Shown here: piece by piece, positions 33,936-43,045 of the stretch | How positions within the stretch are numbered: the first letter of the stretch is position 1 | Layout: every line of letters starts with the position of its first letter | From: an uncultured Coriobacteriales bacterium | GTDB taxonomy: Bacteria > Actinomycetota > Coriobacteriia > Coriobacteriales > UMGS124 | Length of the DNA stretch: 64,000 bases | Assembly (NCBI GenBank): GCA_934636245.1 | Contig: CAKUAI010000008.1 | Coordinates: 1 to 64,000, forward strand | Direction of reading: 5' to 3' | Notes under the pieces: generated by a model | What the model was told of the DNA's origin: nothing | The model's database searches: none | The model's input: the letters and a program-made list of their open reading frames with translations, nothing else | Translations under genes and position numbers: made by a program

Positions 33936-34687
33936 ATATGCAGCCTCTCTTCGATAGAAAACGTCGGATCGAAGGCAACCCTACCAAGCCGGACTATCGT
34001 AGCACCCTGACGGATGCCCGCCTCGAAGTCCTCGCTCATACCCATAGAAAGGACTTCCAAGCTTGCCTGCGGATACGCCTGCGCGAGCTCGTCGCGAAGG
34101 GTGCGCAGGCCCTCGAACGTGCGCTCGGCGACAGCCATGTCGCCTTGCGGCGCCATGGTCATCAGACCGCGCACCTCGATTCCCTCAAGCCCCTGAGCCA
34201 TCTCGAACATGGCCTTGAGCTCGTCGGGGTCCATGCCTTGCTTGGAAAGCTCACCCGAGACGTTTGCCTCGAGCAGCACGGGCTGCACGATGCCCGCGAC
34301 CACGGCACGCTTCGAGACGGCCTGAGCAAGCTTTGCCGAGGAGATGGAGTGCACCAGGCACGGCCGTGCCGCCAGGACATGGTTGATCTTGTTCTCCTGG
34401 AGATTGCCGATCATGTGCCAGCGCGCGCCTTCAAAAGCCGCATCGCCGGCAATGAGAGCGAGCTTGCGCTCGAGCTCCTGCGGGCGGTTTTCGGCAAAGT
34501 CAGTGTACCCAGCAGCGCGGGCAGCAGCCACCTGCGGCACGTCGACCGTCTTGCTCACCGCACAGACAACAACATCTTCAGGTTTGCGGCCAGAAGCCTC
34601 GCATGCACGTTCCACAAGCTCTGCGATTTGAGCGCGGCGCTGCCGCAGCTGGGCGGCATAAGCCCCGTCGAACTCGATAGAAGACAT
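33932..34687 (-). CDS. yggS: PLP homeostasis protein YggS
   Basis: A 251-residue alanine-racemase-fold protein that binds PLP. The PLP lysine is in VVVCAVSKTVDVPQVAAARA (near residue 46). HMIGNLQENKIN, GLMTMAPQGDMAVAE and LSMGMSEDFEAGIRQGATIV are the family motifs. YggS has no catalytic activity of its own; it buffers PLP and affects amino-acid metabolism. It lies between pgeF and sepF, the standard ylmE position. Confidence 0.95.
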   Translation of the reverse strand: MSSIEFDGAYAAQLRQRRAQIAELVERACEASGRKPEDVVVCAVSKTVDVPQVAAARAAGYTDFAENRPQELERKLALIAGDAAFEGARWHMIGNLQENKINHVLAARPCLVHSISSAKLAQAVSKRAVVAGIVQPVLLEANVSGELSKQGMDPDELKAMFEMAQGLEGIEVRGLMTMAPQGDMAVAERTFEGLRTLRDELAQAYPQASLEVLSMGMSEDFEAGIRQGATIVRLGRVAFDPTFSIEERLHI

Positions 34688-34699
34688 CTACAACCTCCC

Positions 34700-35500
34700 C
34701 TAAGCTCTCATGAAGGCAACGGCGGCATGGCGGCCGGTCTTACCGTTCTCAGCGCGATGAGAGAAGAACCGATCGGTGAGCTTGGCGGTACACAGCTGCG
34801 TGTCGCTCACCAATTCGGGCGCCACCCCGGCCTCCTCCAGGCTCGCACGCACGCAGGCCGACATGTCGAGATGCCGCGGACCCCAACAGGCAATGTCCCC
34901 AAAACGCTGCACGAATGTGTCGAGCAGCTCCTGGGAGACTTCGTAGGACTCTCCAGAGATATGCGGGCCGATGAAGGCCTGCACGTCCGAGGTGTCGCAG
35001 CCGCAGGCCTGGGCCAGCGCGCGAGCGGTCTTGCCTGCGATGCCGGCAAGCGTCCCGCGCCAGCCGGAGTGCGCCACGGCGAAGCCACCGGGCGCCACGA
35101 GCACGACAGGCGTGCAATCGGCAAAGAGCAGCATGACCGCCTGGTTGGGAACCGTGCACACCACAGCGTCGGCCCCCGCCTCGAGGCAAGCCGGACGTTC
35201 GCCCGCACTCGTGATGAGCGCGACCTCGTCGCCGTGCACCTGGTTCGGCACGACGAGCGTGTCGGCCAGCTCGGGCGCCCCAAGCGCCTCCATGACGCGC
35301 CTGCGGTTTTCCGCAACACAGGCAGGGCCGTCACCGCCTTTCGTGCCCAGGTTCAAGCTGGCGAAAGGCGGGTGCGACACGCCGCCCGTACGTTCCGTGA
35401 AACAAAACGTGACCCCGCCCGGCACTGCGCTGCAAGTACCGAGAAGGGCCACGCCGTCGTCTACGAAACGCTTGATGTGAATGCGTTCGTTGGCTATCAA
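34700..35500 (-). CDS. pgeF: Peptidoglycan editing factor PgeF (YfiH/YlmD, purine nucleoside phosphorylase-like)
   Basis: A 266-residue YfiH-family protein. The metal site is formed by TDHVHG-like VVPNQVHGDEVALI, FADCTPVVLVAPGGFAVAHS and GWRGTLAGI. Homologues act on purine nucleosides or edit misincorporated serine in UDP-MurNAc peptides. The start appears to be TTG at 35500 with AGGCGG about 11 bases upstream; no better start is close. It lies 20 bases after ftsZ. Confidence 0.9.
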   Translation of the reverse strand: MIANERIHIKRFVDDGVALLGTCSAVPGGVTFCFTERTGGVSHPPFASLNLGTKGGDGPACVAENRRRVMEALGAPELADTLVVPNQVHGDEVALITSAGERPACLEAGADAVVCTVPNQAVMLLFADCTPVVLVAPGGFAVAHSGWRGTLAGIAGKTARALAQACGCDTSDVQAFIGPHISGESYEVSQELLDTFVQRFGDIACWGPRHLDMSACVRASLEEAGVAPELVSDTQLCTAKLTDRFFSHRAENGKTGRHAAVAFMRA

Positions 35501-35520
35501 GCGAAGTGCCGCCTGTTCTC

Positions 35521-36645
35521 CTAGAACCTGCTGCGCTTCAGGAAGTCCGGAATGTCGAACTCGGAAGAGGGGGCCTGCGTCGAAGGAGCGGAAGGACGCG
35601 AGGAGCCGCCGGCAGGCGTGCTGTTGAGGAAGCTGGGGCGACGGTCGGCGCCCAGGTCGAGCTTGGACTGACCGGAGGCCTTGGTGTCGCCGCCGAAGCC
35701 CGTGGCGATAACGGTGACGCGCACGGTGTCGCCCAGATTCTCGTCGATGACAGTGCCGAAGATGAGGTTGACGTCCTGGCTCACGGCGTCGCTCACGATG
35801 CCAGCAGCCTCGTTGACCTCGAAGAGGCCCAGGTTGGAACCACCGGCGATGGAGAGAAGCACGCGGTCGGCACCGTCGATGGCGCTCTCGAGCAGCGGGC
35901 TGGAGATGGCCTGATTGGCAGCGTCGGCGGCGCGGTTGTCACCCGAGCCAACGCCGATGCCCATCATGGCCGTGCCGGCGTCGCTCATGATGGTGCGCAC
36001 GTCAGCGAAGTCGAGGTTGATGAGACCAGGGACGGTGATGAGGTCGGTGATGCCCTGGATGCCCTGACGAAGCACCTCGTCGGCCATGGTGAAGGCATCG
36101 AGGAAGGAGACCTTCTTGTCGGCGACGTCGAGCAGGCGATCGTTGGGGATGGTGATGAGGGTGTCGACGTTGGCGCCGAGCTCCTCGATGCCGCTCAGGG
36201 CGTTGCGACGACGGACCGCACCCTCAAAGGTGAAGGGCTTCGTGACGACACCCACGGTCAGGGCGCCCACGTCGTTGCGGGCGATGTCGGCCACGACGGG
36301 AGCGGCGCCCGTACCCGTGCCGCCACCCTCGCCGGCGGTGACGAAGACCATGTCGGCGCCCTCGAGGGCAGCCTTGATCTGATCGCGAGACTCCTCGGCG
36401 GCGTCGCGGCCGACCTCGGGCTTGGCGCCAGCGCCCAGGCCCTTGGTAAGGTCGGTGCCGATGTGCACCTTCGTCTCGGCGTCGGAGTTGAGGAGAGCCT
36501 GGGCGTCGGTGTTGACGGTCACGAACTCAACACCCTGCACACCGGAGGCAATCATACGGTTCACGGCGTTGCAACCGCCACCGCCCACGCCAACGACCTT
36601 GATTACCGCCATATAGTTGTTGGTGGCGTCGCCCTGTCCGTACAT
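35521..36645 (-). CDS. ftsZ: Cell division GTPase FtsZ
   Basis: A 374-residue FtsZ. The N-terminal nucleotide loop is VIKVVGVGGGGCNAVNRMI, the tubulin signature is TAGEGGGTGTGAAPVVADI and the T7 loop is FADVRTIMSDAGTAMMGIG. The C-terminal linker is short and Ser/Pro-rich, and the tail DIPDFLKRSRF is the conserved peptide that binds SepF and other partners. The ATG at 36645 is used because GGAGG lies five bases upstream; the ATG four codons earlier overlaps that GGAGG. A promoter and a dyad lie upstream. Confidence 0.98.
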   Translation of the reverse strand: MYGQGDATNNYMAVIKVVGVGGGGCNAVNRMIASGVQGVEFVTVNTDAQALLNSDAETKVHIGTDLTKGLGAGAKPEVGRDAAEESRDQIKAALEGADMVFVTAGEGGGTGTGAAPVVADIARNDVGALTVGVVTKPFTFEGAVRRRNALSGIEELGANVDTLITIPNDRLLDVADKKVSFLDAFTMADEVLRQGIQGITDLITVPGLINLDFADVRTIMSDAGTAMMGIGVGSGDNRAADAANQAISSPLLESAIDGADRVLLSIAGGSNLGLFEVNEAAGIVSDAVSQDVNLIFGTVIDENLGDTVRVTVIATGFGGDTKASGQSKLDLGADRRPSFLNSTPAGGSSRPSAPSTQAPSSEFDIPDFLKRSRF

Positions 36646-36667
36646 CCTGACCTCCATAGTCTTTGTA

Positions 36668-36692
36668 AACTGTAATGCTCGACTTTACAGTT
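36668..36692. promoter_or_regulatory. 8-bp inverted repeat in the ftsZ leader
   Basis: AACTGTAA (36668-36675) and TTACAGTT (36685-36692) are exact inverted complements separated by nine bases. The dyad lies 23 bases upstream of the ftsZ start and downstream of the -10 box, so it could be an operator or a leader hairpin. Confidence 0.5.
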
Positions 36693-36713
36693 AGATAGCT
36701 CGCATATCATTTT

Positions 36714-36742
36714 ATAATCGCACGCACACCCTAGACTGTCAA
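36714..36742 (-). promoter_or_regulatory. Promoter of ftsZ
   Basis: A consensus TTGACA (36737-36742) and GATTAT (36714-36719) are 17 bases apart on the minus strand, about 70 bases upstream of the ftsZ start. The 150-base gap after ftsQ fits a separate promoter. Confidence 0.6.
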
Positions 36743-36795
36743 TGAAGGCCTTGACCTTCTTGACATTGCCCCAGGTAGCGCACGAGAGAAACACA

Positions 36796-38046
36796 CTAAC
36801 CTAAATCAACCCACGTCTCGTTGCCTGACTCGTCCACCTTATAGTACCCGTGTACGAGGTTACCATCTTCGTAGTAATAGTTAACCCACGTTTCACCATC
36901 GGACAAATAGTAGCCTCCATTGTACGCCGCGTCCGAGGGCACGTCGGAGTCGCTCGTCGCCGTGGATCCATCGGCTGCGGCATCGGTGGAAGACACAGCG
37001 GCAGCATCCGCAGTCGCGCTGTCCGCCTGTGCCTGGTAGGGCAGCGCATCGGCCGAGACGGTCGTGCCATCTTGGGTGGCAGTGCCCTCCGTAAGGCCAC
37101 GGTAGGTGGGATTTGCGGGCGTACGTACGTTGATATAGCTTATCTGGCCCTGGAACTTGTCAAGGATTCCCAGCACCGTCTGCTCCTTGAGGGCGATGTC
37201 GTCCGGCGCGCCCAGCGACACCTTGATGCCATTTGAGAGCACAACGGCGATGGACTCCTTGCTCGTGGCGCAAGCGCTCACAATCTGGTCGCGCAAGGCC
37301 GACGAGAATCCCTCGATGTACTGAATGAGGCCGAGGAGTCCCGCGTCGGTGCACTTGTCGCCTGCCTGCGGAGAAAGCGCCGCAGACACCTCGCTCACGT
37401 ACACCACACCGGCCTGAGCTGCCGCGTCCTTGGCTTGGACGTCATAGGCCTGCACGCCGTTGTCGGCCGTGACGACGGAAAGCTCCACGGGCTCAAGCCA
37501 TACGCCGTCCGTCGAAAGCTTCCAAGCGCTTTGCCCGTTTGAGAGCATGGCAATTGCCGCGACGCTGCGCTCCTCCACCTCGACGGTAAGCGTGTCGGGC
37601 AAGTTGCGCGTCAGACGCACCGACTTGATCCAGGGGTTAGCAAGCAGGCGCTTCTCAACACCGCTCTCGTCGAACCCGAAGAGCGTGGATCCAGCAGGGA
37701 TGGCGGCAAGCTCACTCACCTGGGCGCTGCTCACCTGCACGGTGGGCATGACGACGATGCGCCTGATCTGGAAGAGGGGCGACCACACGCACACCACGTA
37801 GGCAAGGAAGAGCGCGGCTATCGCGACGATGGAGAGCACGAAGATGCTCTTGCGCCTGTCAAACGACTTGCCCCCCGAGCCGCCCGCACGACCGCGCGTG
37901 CCGGGGCGAGACGTTTCACGCGCAGCCGAAGAGGTGCTGCCCCGTTGTGGCCGGCGAGATGAGGCGCTCTCTCGAGGGGTTCGGTCGCGCTGTGGCTCAC
38001 GCGGGGAAGCCGAGGAACTTGACCTCGGGTCTGAGTTCGACGCCAT
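36796..38046 (-). CDS. ftsQ: Cell division protein FtsQ/DivIB with an aromatic C-terminal tail
   Basis: A 416-residue bitopic protein. The cytoplasmic N-terminus (1-65) is Ser/Arg-rich. One membrane helix spans about 68-88. The POTRA domain (FQIRRIVVMPTVQVSSAQV onward) and the FtsQ beta domain follow (SGVEKRLLANPWIKSVRLTR). After an Ala/Ser/Asp-rich linker, residues 379-416 form a Trp/Tyr-rich tail (WVNYYYEDGNLVHGYYKVDE) that resembles one and a half choline- or glucan-binding repeats. FtsQ scaffolds FtsL and FtsB at the septum. Its start lies inside the 3' end of murB (50-base overlap). Confidence 0.9.
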   Translation of the reverse strand: MASNSDPRSSSSASPREPQRDRTPRESASSRRPQRGSTSSAARETSRPGTRGRAGGSGGKSFDRRKSIFVLSIVAIAALFLAYVVCVWSPLFQIRRIVVMPTVQVSSAQVSELAAIPAGSTLFGFDESGVEKRLLANPWIKSVRLTRNLPDTLTVEVEERSVAAIAMLSNGQSAWKLSTDGVWLEPVELSVVTADNGVQAYDVQAKDAAAQAGVVYVSEVSAALSPQAGDKCTDAGLLGLIQYIEGFSSALRDQIVSACATSKESIAVVLSNGIKVSLGAPDDIALKEQTVLGILDKFQGQISYINVRTPANPTYRGLTEGTATQDGTTVSADALPYQAQADSATADAAAVSSTDAAADGSTATSDSDVPSDAAYNGGYYLSDGETWVNYYYEDGNLVHGYYKVDESGNETWVDLG

Positions 38047-38911
38047 GGCGTTTTCTTACCTCCTCGAGTACATGAATGATGACGCGGGCGACATCGGCTG
38101 CCGTTGCGCCGCCCAGGTTGACGATAAAGTTTGCGTGCACGGTCGACACCTCGGCGTTGCCGACCCGGTATCCCTTAAGGCCGCACGCATCAATGAGGCG
38201 GGCCGCCTTGAGGTCTGAAGAGTTGCGGAACACGCTACCGCATGACGGCAGGTTGAGCGGTTGCGCCGCGCGTCGGCGCTGCAGGACCGCCTCCATCGTC
38301 TCCTTGACCACGGCGGCATCCCCGGGGACAAGCTCAAGCACGACCTCAAGGATGATCTCGGTGCCGGGAAGGTCGGTTGCGCGGTAGTACCACGAGATGT
38401 CGCTGCGTGCGTAATGCACGAGGCCTGTACCAGGGCGGAAGACCACGACCTCAGCAATGACGGAGTCCATCCAATGGTTGGCCGTGCCCGCGTTCATCGA
38501 GACGGCGCCGCCCACGGTGCCGGGAATGCCCACTGCAAACTCCAGCCCCGACAGGCCTTTGTCGAACGCTTCGGTCACAACACGTTGCAGCACCGCACCT
38601 GCGCCCACGTGCATCCGCCCCGTCTCGTCGACAGTGAAGCGACGAAAGTCGCGGCCAAGCACGAGGACGGCGCCTTGGTAGCCCTCGTCGCTCACAAGCA
38701 CGTTGGAACCGCGGCCCATGATGACCCACGGCACGCGCTCCTGGCCCAATATCTCAACGGCCTGGCGAACGTCGGCATAGTCGTCGCAGGTCACGAACAG
38801 CGCCGCCGGGCCACCGATGCGGTAGCTCGTATGGCGGCTCATGCGCTCATCAGCAGTGACGGTGCCATGCAGGCACCCCTCGAGACGTTCTTTTGCTTCG
38901 AGAAGACCCAT
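37997..38911 (-). CDS. murB: UDP-N-acetylenolpyruvoylglucosamine reductase
   Basis: A 304-residue FAD enzyme that reduces the enolpyruvyl ether to UDP-MurNAc. RMSRHTSYRIGGPAALFVTC is the FAD-binding start, GRGSNVLVSDEGYQG the pyrophosphate loop and GIPGTVGGAVSMNAGT the second FAD segment. PSCGSVFRNS supplies the catalytic serine, as in type II MurB. The ATG at 38911 has AGGAG five bases upstream; codons further upstream are not conserved. It lies between murC and ftsQ. Confidence 0.96.
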   Translation of the reverse strand: MGLLEAKERLEGCLHGTVTADERMSRHTSYRIGGPAALFVTCDDYADVRQAVEILGQERVPWVIMGRGSNVLVSDEGYQGAVLVLGRDFRRFTVDETGRMHVGAGAVLQRVVTEAFDKGLSGLEFAVGIPGTVGGAVSMNAGTANHWMDSVIAEVVVFRPGTGLVHYARSDISWYYRATDLPGTEIILEVVLELVPGDAAVVKETMEAVLQRRRAAQPLNLPSCGSVFRNSSDLKAARLIDACGLKGYRVGNAEVSTVHANFIVNLGGATAADVARVIIHVLEEVRKRHGVELRPEVKFLGFPA

Positions 38912-39027
38912 GGCACTCCTCACCTTTACTCGACAGCGACTGATACCGGCGCCCCCCACGCGGCGCGCAAGCCAGTGTGCGCTCGGTCACGCCGCCTTGC
39001 GCGCCCTCATGGGCATACGTGCGAAAA

Positions 39028-40425
39028 CTACCTCGACTTGAGGCCCTCGACGATGGCCGGGCCCAGCAGCGTGACGTCGCCGGCGCCCATCGTGATGATG
39101 AGGTCGCCGGGGCGGGCCGTCTCCACCATGTGGTCGACCACGGCGTGACGGTCGGGTATGTAGGTGGCCTGCGCATCGGGGCGATGCTTGAGCACGGCAT
39201 TGGAGACCGTCTTGCCCGAGACGCCCGGAATGGGCACCTCGCCCGCGGCGAACACGTTGAGAACCACGAGCTCGTCGGCATTGTCGAACGCAGGGCCGAA
39301 CTCAGCGGCAAGCGACTCGGTGCGCGAGTAGCGATGGGGCTGGAACGCGACGCGCACGCGCTCGAAGCCGAGGCTCTTGGCCGCGGCGAGCGTGGCCGCG
39401 ATCTCGGTGGGATGGTGGCCGTAGTCGTCGATGACGCGCACGCCGTCCACCTCGCCCACGAGCTCGAAGCGGCGGTGCACGCCGGCAAAGCTCGAGATTG
39501 CCTGGGCGGCCTCGTCGCACGGCAGGCCGAGCACGTAGGCAAGCGTCAGCACAGCGGTGGCGTTGAGGCAGTTGTGCAGGCCGGGGTTGTGGTCGAGATG
39601 CAGGCCGTACTCATGGCCGTTGGGCAGGCGCACGGAGAAGGCGTTGACACCCTCGCCCTCTTTGGGCGTGCAGACGACATCGTTGCCCTCGCCAAAGCCA
39701 TAGGTGAGAACGGGGCGGCCGCAGGAGCGGGCAAGCTCGGGCACATGGGGGTTCTCGCCGCACACGATGACATGGCCGTCCTCGGGGACGGAGCCCATGA
39801 ACTGCACGAACGTCTTCTCGATAGCCTCAAGCGAGCCATAGTGGTCGAGGTGGTCGGCCTCGATGTTGGTGACGATGACGACGTTGGGGTCGAGGTTCAA
39901 GAACGACCCGTCGCTCTCGTCGGCCTCGGCGACGAAGTAGGGGCCCTCGCCGGAGTTACCGTTCGTCTCGTAACCGTCGATGATGCCGCCGATGAGGAAC
40001 GTCGGCTTGAGGTTCATGCGCTCGAGCATCGTGGCAGCCAGCGACGAGGTCGTGGTCTTGCCATGGGTGCCGGCGCAGGCAATCGTGATGGCGTCGCCCG
40101 ACAGGAACGACAGCATCTTGGCGCGATGCCACACCTCAATACCCAGCTCGCGGGCACGCACAAGCTCGGGGTTGGACTGGGGGATGGCCGTGGAGATGAC
40201 CACGACATCGGGCTTGACCTCGTCGATGGTGCGGGCATGGTGGCCCACGAAGACCTCGATTCCCTCCTTGACCAGGGCGCGGGTGTACTTCGAGGCCTTC
40301 AGGTCGCTACCGGTGACATGGAAGCCACGCTGGTGCAGCACCAGTGCAATGCCGGACATGCCGGCACCGCCGATACCGATGAAATGGACACGCTCAAAGG
40401 GGCGAGCGTTGGTTTCTTGAGCCAT
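39028..40425 (-). CDS. murC: UDP-N-acetylmuramate-L-alanine ligase
   Basis: A 465-residue Mur ligase. The Rossmann start is VHFIGIGGAGMSGIALVLHQ, the ATP loop AGTHGKTTTSSLAATML and the central motif YFVAEADESDGSFLNLDP. FAGVHRRFELVGEVDGVRVI and DDYGHHPTEI complete the MurC signature. It adds L-alanine to UDP-MurNAc. GGAAGG precedes the ATG. The gap of 98 bases to murG leaves room for a promoter, but none is clear. Confidence 0.97.
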   Translation of the reverse strand: MAQETNARPFERVHFIGIGGAGMSGIALVLHQRGFHVTGSDLKASKYTRALVKEGIEVFVGHHARTIDEVKPDVVVISTAIPQSNPELVRARELGIEVWHRAKMLSFLSGDAITIACAGTHGKTTTSSLAATMLERMNLKPTFLIGGIIDGYETNGNSGEGPYFVAEADESDGSFLNLDPNVVIVTNIEADHLDHYGSLEAIEKTFVQFMGSVPEDGHVIVCGENPHVPELARSCGRPVLTYGFGEGNDVVCTPKEGEGVNAFSVRLPNGHEYGLHLDHNPGLHNCLNATAVLTLAYVLGLPCDEAAQAISSFAGVHRRFELVGEVDGVRVIDDYGHHPTEIAATLAAAKSLGFERVRVAFQPHRYSRTESLAAEFGPAFDNADELVVLNVFAAGEVPIPGVSGKTVSNAVLKHRPDAQATYIPDRHAVVDHMVETARPGDLIITMGAGDVTLLGPAIVEGLKSR

Positions 40426-40523
40426 GATGTCAGACCTTCCTTCGTACTCCCCTTATGCGGGAAGCGATATAGGCAATCCGCCCTATTCTAGCCGCGTTGC
40501 ACCTGCGGGCACAACGAGCAGGA

Positions 40524-41636
40524 CTAACGTGCGACAGCTTCTACAGCATCTGCCAAACGTGCCGTGGCACCCGAGTAGCCAAGCGCCTCGACATTGGAGC
40601 GCATAGCCGCAAGACGTGCGGCGTCGTCAAGCAGCGCCAGGAAGTTGCCCACGAACTCGGGGGCATCGAGCGCGTCGTCTTCCACGACAACCGCACCGTC
40701 GACATCGCTGAGCAGAAGCGCGTTCTGGGCCTGGTGGTTCTCCGTGGCATACGGATACGGGACCAGCACCGAAGGCACGCCGCATGCGGCAATCTCGGCG
40801 ATGGAAGAGGCTCCGGCACGCGAGAACACCAGGTCGGCGGCGGCAAGGCACGAACCCATGTCGTCGATGTAGGGCATGAGGCGCCAGCGGGTGGCCTCGG
40901 CGTCGGTAAGCGCAAGGGCCTGCTTGGCCTGCTCGTAGTCGCGCTTGCCAGCCGCGTGGATGACATAGACGTCAGGGCGCCCGAGCAGTTCGGACTTTAG
41001 GGCGACGGCGGCCTGGTTGAGATGCACGGCACCCAGGCTTCCGCCAAACACAAGCAGCACGCGCGCCTGGGCGGAAATGCCCAATGCGGCACGGCCCTCT
41101 TCGCGGGTGGGCGCCAGGACAGACGCCCTCACAGGATTGCCGACGACCTCGACGCGCGTTGCGGCGCCCAGCTTGCCTTCGAACTTTGCCTGAGAGACGG
41201 GATAGGTAAGGGCGAGCACGGCAGCGTCCTTGGCAAGCGCCTTGTTGGCCATGCCAGGCACGGAATTCTGCTCATGGAGCACCAGCGGAACCCCGGCCTT
41301 TGCGGCAGCCGCGGCGAGGGGGAAGCACACGTATGCCCCGAAGCCCACAGCTGCGGCAGGCTTGCCGTCGCGCGCGAACTCGGTGAGCAGGGCCTTGCGG
41401 GCACGCTGCATCTTGATCAGGGCCGTGACGGCCGTCCAAGGGCGCGACCGGTCGAAACCGCTGACGTCGAGACCCTCGAACGAGAAACCCTCCTGCGGCA
41501 CAAGCGTGGCCTCCATACCCTTCTTCGTGCCGTAAAAACGCACCTCATGGCCGCGGTTGCGCAACTCATGGGCAAGTGCCAACGCCGGGTTGATATGACC
41601 GGCGGTGCCGCCGGCCGCAATGGCAAACACGCTCAT
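40524..41636 (-). CDS. murG: N-acetylglucosaminyltransferase MurG
   Basis: A 370-residue GT28 enzyme that adds GlcNAc to lipid I to make lipid II at the inner membrane face. The donor and acceptor domains show AAGGTAGHINPALALAHELR, GFGAYVCFPLAAAA, LVLHEQNSVPGMANK and LLVFGGSLGAVHLNQ. The conserved ligands are in FSRAGASSIAEIAACGVPS and PYPYATENHQAQNA. The start overlaps the ftsW stop by four bases (ATGA), indicating coupling. Confidence 0.97.
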   Translation of the reverse strand: MSVFAIAAGGTAGHINPALALAHELRNRGHEVRFYGTKKGMEATLVPQEGFSFEGLDVSGFDRSRPWTAVTALIKMQRARKALLTEFARDGKPAAAVGFGAYVCFPLAAAAAKAGVPLVLHEQNSVPGMANKALAKDAAVLALTYPVSQAKFEGKLGAATRVEVVGNPVRASVLAPTREEGRAALGISAQARVLLVFGGSLGAVHLNQAAVALKSELLGRPDVYVIHAAGKRDYEQAKQALALTDAEATRWRLMPYIDDMGSCLAAADLVFSRAGASSIAEIAACGVPSVLVPYPYATENHQAQNALLLSDVDGAVVVEDDALDAPEFVGNFLALLDDAARLAAMRSNVEALGYSGATARLADAVEAVAR

Positions 41637-43045
41637 CGTCTGCTTCCCTCCTGGCGCCTGGACCGCTCGGCGGTCTCAGACCCCTGTGACTGTCTTGCCT
41701 GTTCCCGTGCGCCATAATCCTCTTGGTTGCGACTGGTGTCAGGGCGCATACGCACAACCTCGCCGGGCACGCGCAGGGCGGGCCTGGCCGGCGCCATGTC
41801 TTCCTGATATGGGCGACCGCCCTCAACCACCGACATGCGCTGCTTGGCACGGGCGCGCCTGCGCTCGCGACCCTCGCGCACGTCGCGCGCGTTGTCTTGC
41901 GCCACGCCCGCGATGAGACCCGCCATGATGAGACAGGCAAGAACGGATGAGCCACCGGCCGTGATGAAGGGAAGCGGCCTGCCCGTTAGCGGCAAGATGC
42001 CCGTGACGCCCGCCATGTTAAGGAACGCCTGGAACTCGATGAGCACGGTGAGCGAAGCGGCCAGCAGGCTCGCCGAAAGGTCGCCGCGCTTGCGGGCATC
42101 AAACGCAATGCGCAGACCGCAATACGCGAAGAACACGAACAGCCCGATGAGCACCATACAGCCCAAGAACCCCAGCTCCTCGCCGATGATGGCAAAGATG
42201 TAGTCGTTCTCGGCCTCGGGCAGGTAGGCGTACTTCTGACGCGACTCCCCCAGGCCCATCCCAAAGAAGCCTCCCGAGGCAAGCGCGCGGAAGCCATGAA
42301 TCGACTGCCAGCCGTTTCCGTAATAGTCCGACTCAGGATCGAGCCAAATGGAGAAGCGCGCAGAGCGATAGCTTGCAATGGAGATGGCCGCAACGACAAA
42401 CAGGAGGGCTACGATGGCAGCTCCCACAAGATAGCGGGGCTTGACGCCAGCCAGATACAGCATGGCAAACAGGGCCACACCGATGATGATGATCGTGCCG
42501 AGGTCCTTCTCGGCAAAAATCAGGCCGAAGGGGACAACAACAGGCAGCAGCAAGCGTATGGCACAAACGGACGGACGAATATCGCCCTGGGCACAGCGCC
42601 CCACGTAATGCGCGCACGCCATGACGATGGTGATCTTTGCGAACTCAGAGGGCTGCAGCGTGAAGTTGCCGATAGGCAGCCAGCGCGTGGCACCGTTTGT
42701 GTTCTTGCCCACCACAAGCACCAGGATAAGAAGCACGATGGCGAGGGCCGAGAGTCCCACAAGCCACTTGAACTGCATGAACCGATTTGCGCCCGCATGC
42801 CTCAGGACACAGAATGCGACCGTTCCCAATGCCATGTAAATGGCCTGCATCTTGAAGGTATGGTAGCTGTCGCCGCCCGCCATCACCAGCTCGATGGAGG
42901 AAGCCGAGAACACCATCGTGAGACCGAAAACGCACAGAAGCACCGTGGCGACCTCGAGCAAGAAGAGGGGCGACGTCAGGTGGCCAATGGTCCAAAACGT
43001 ACCGGCGTTAACCCTGTGCGACACCTTGGCGCGTGCCTCACTCAT
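41633..43045 (-). CDS. ftsW: SEDS-family peptidoglycan glycosyltransferase FtsW
   Basis: A 470-residue membrane protein with about ten helices. KNTNGATRWLPIGNFTLQPS, FAEKDLGTIIIIGVALFAML, EAENDYIFAIIGEELGFLGC and the final GRPLPFITAGGSS are SEDS signatures. The cytoplasmic tail (about 400-470) is Arg-rich, as in actinobacterial FtsW. It polymerises lipid II at the septum with FtsI. The ATG at 43045 (GAGG upstream) is used; the upstream open frame is not conserved and lies in murD. It overlaps murD by eight bases. Confidence 0.95.
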   Translation of the reverse strand: MSEARAKVSHRVNAGTFWTIGHLTSPLFLLEVATVLLCVFGLTMVFSASSIELVMAGGDSYHTFKMQAIYMALGTVAFCVLRHAGANRFMQFKWLVGLSALAIVLLILVLVVGKNTNGATRWLPIGNFTLQPSEFAKITIVMACAHYVGRCAQGDIRPSVCAIRLLLPVVVPFGLIFAEKDLGTIIIIGVALFAMLYLAGVKPRYLVGAAIVALLFVVAAISIASYRSARFSIWLDPESDYYGNGWQSIHGFRALASGGFFGMGLGESRQKYAYLPEAENDYIFAIIGEELGFLGCMVLIGLFVFFAYCGLRIAFDARKRGDLSASLLAASLTVLIEFQAFLNMAGVTGILPLTGRPLPFITAGGSSVLACLIMAGLIAGVAQDNARDVREGRERRRARAKQRMSVVEGGRPYQEDMAPARPALRVPGEVVRMRPDTSRNQEDYGAREQARQSQGSETAERSRRQEGSRR

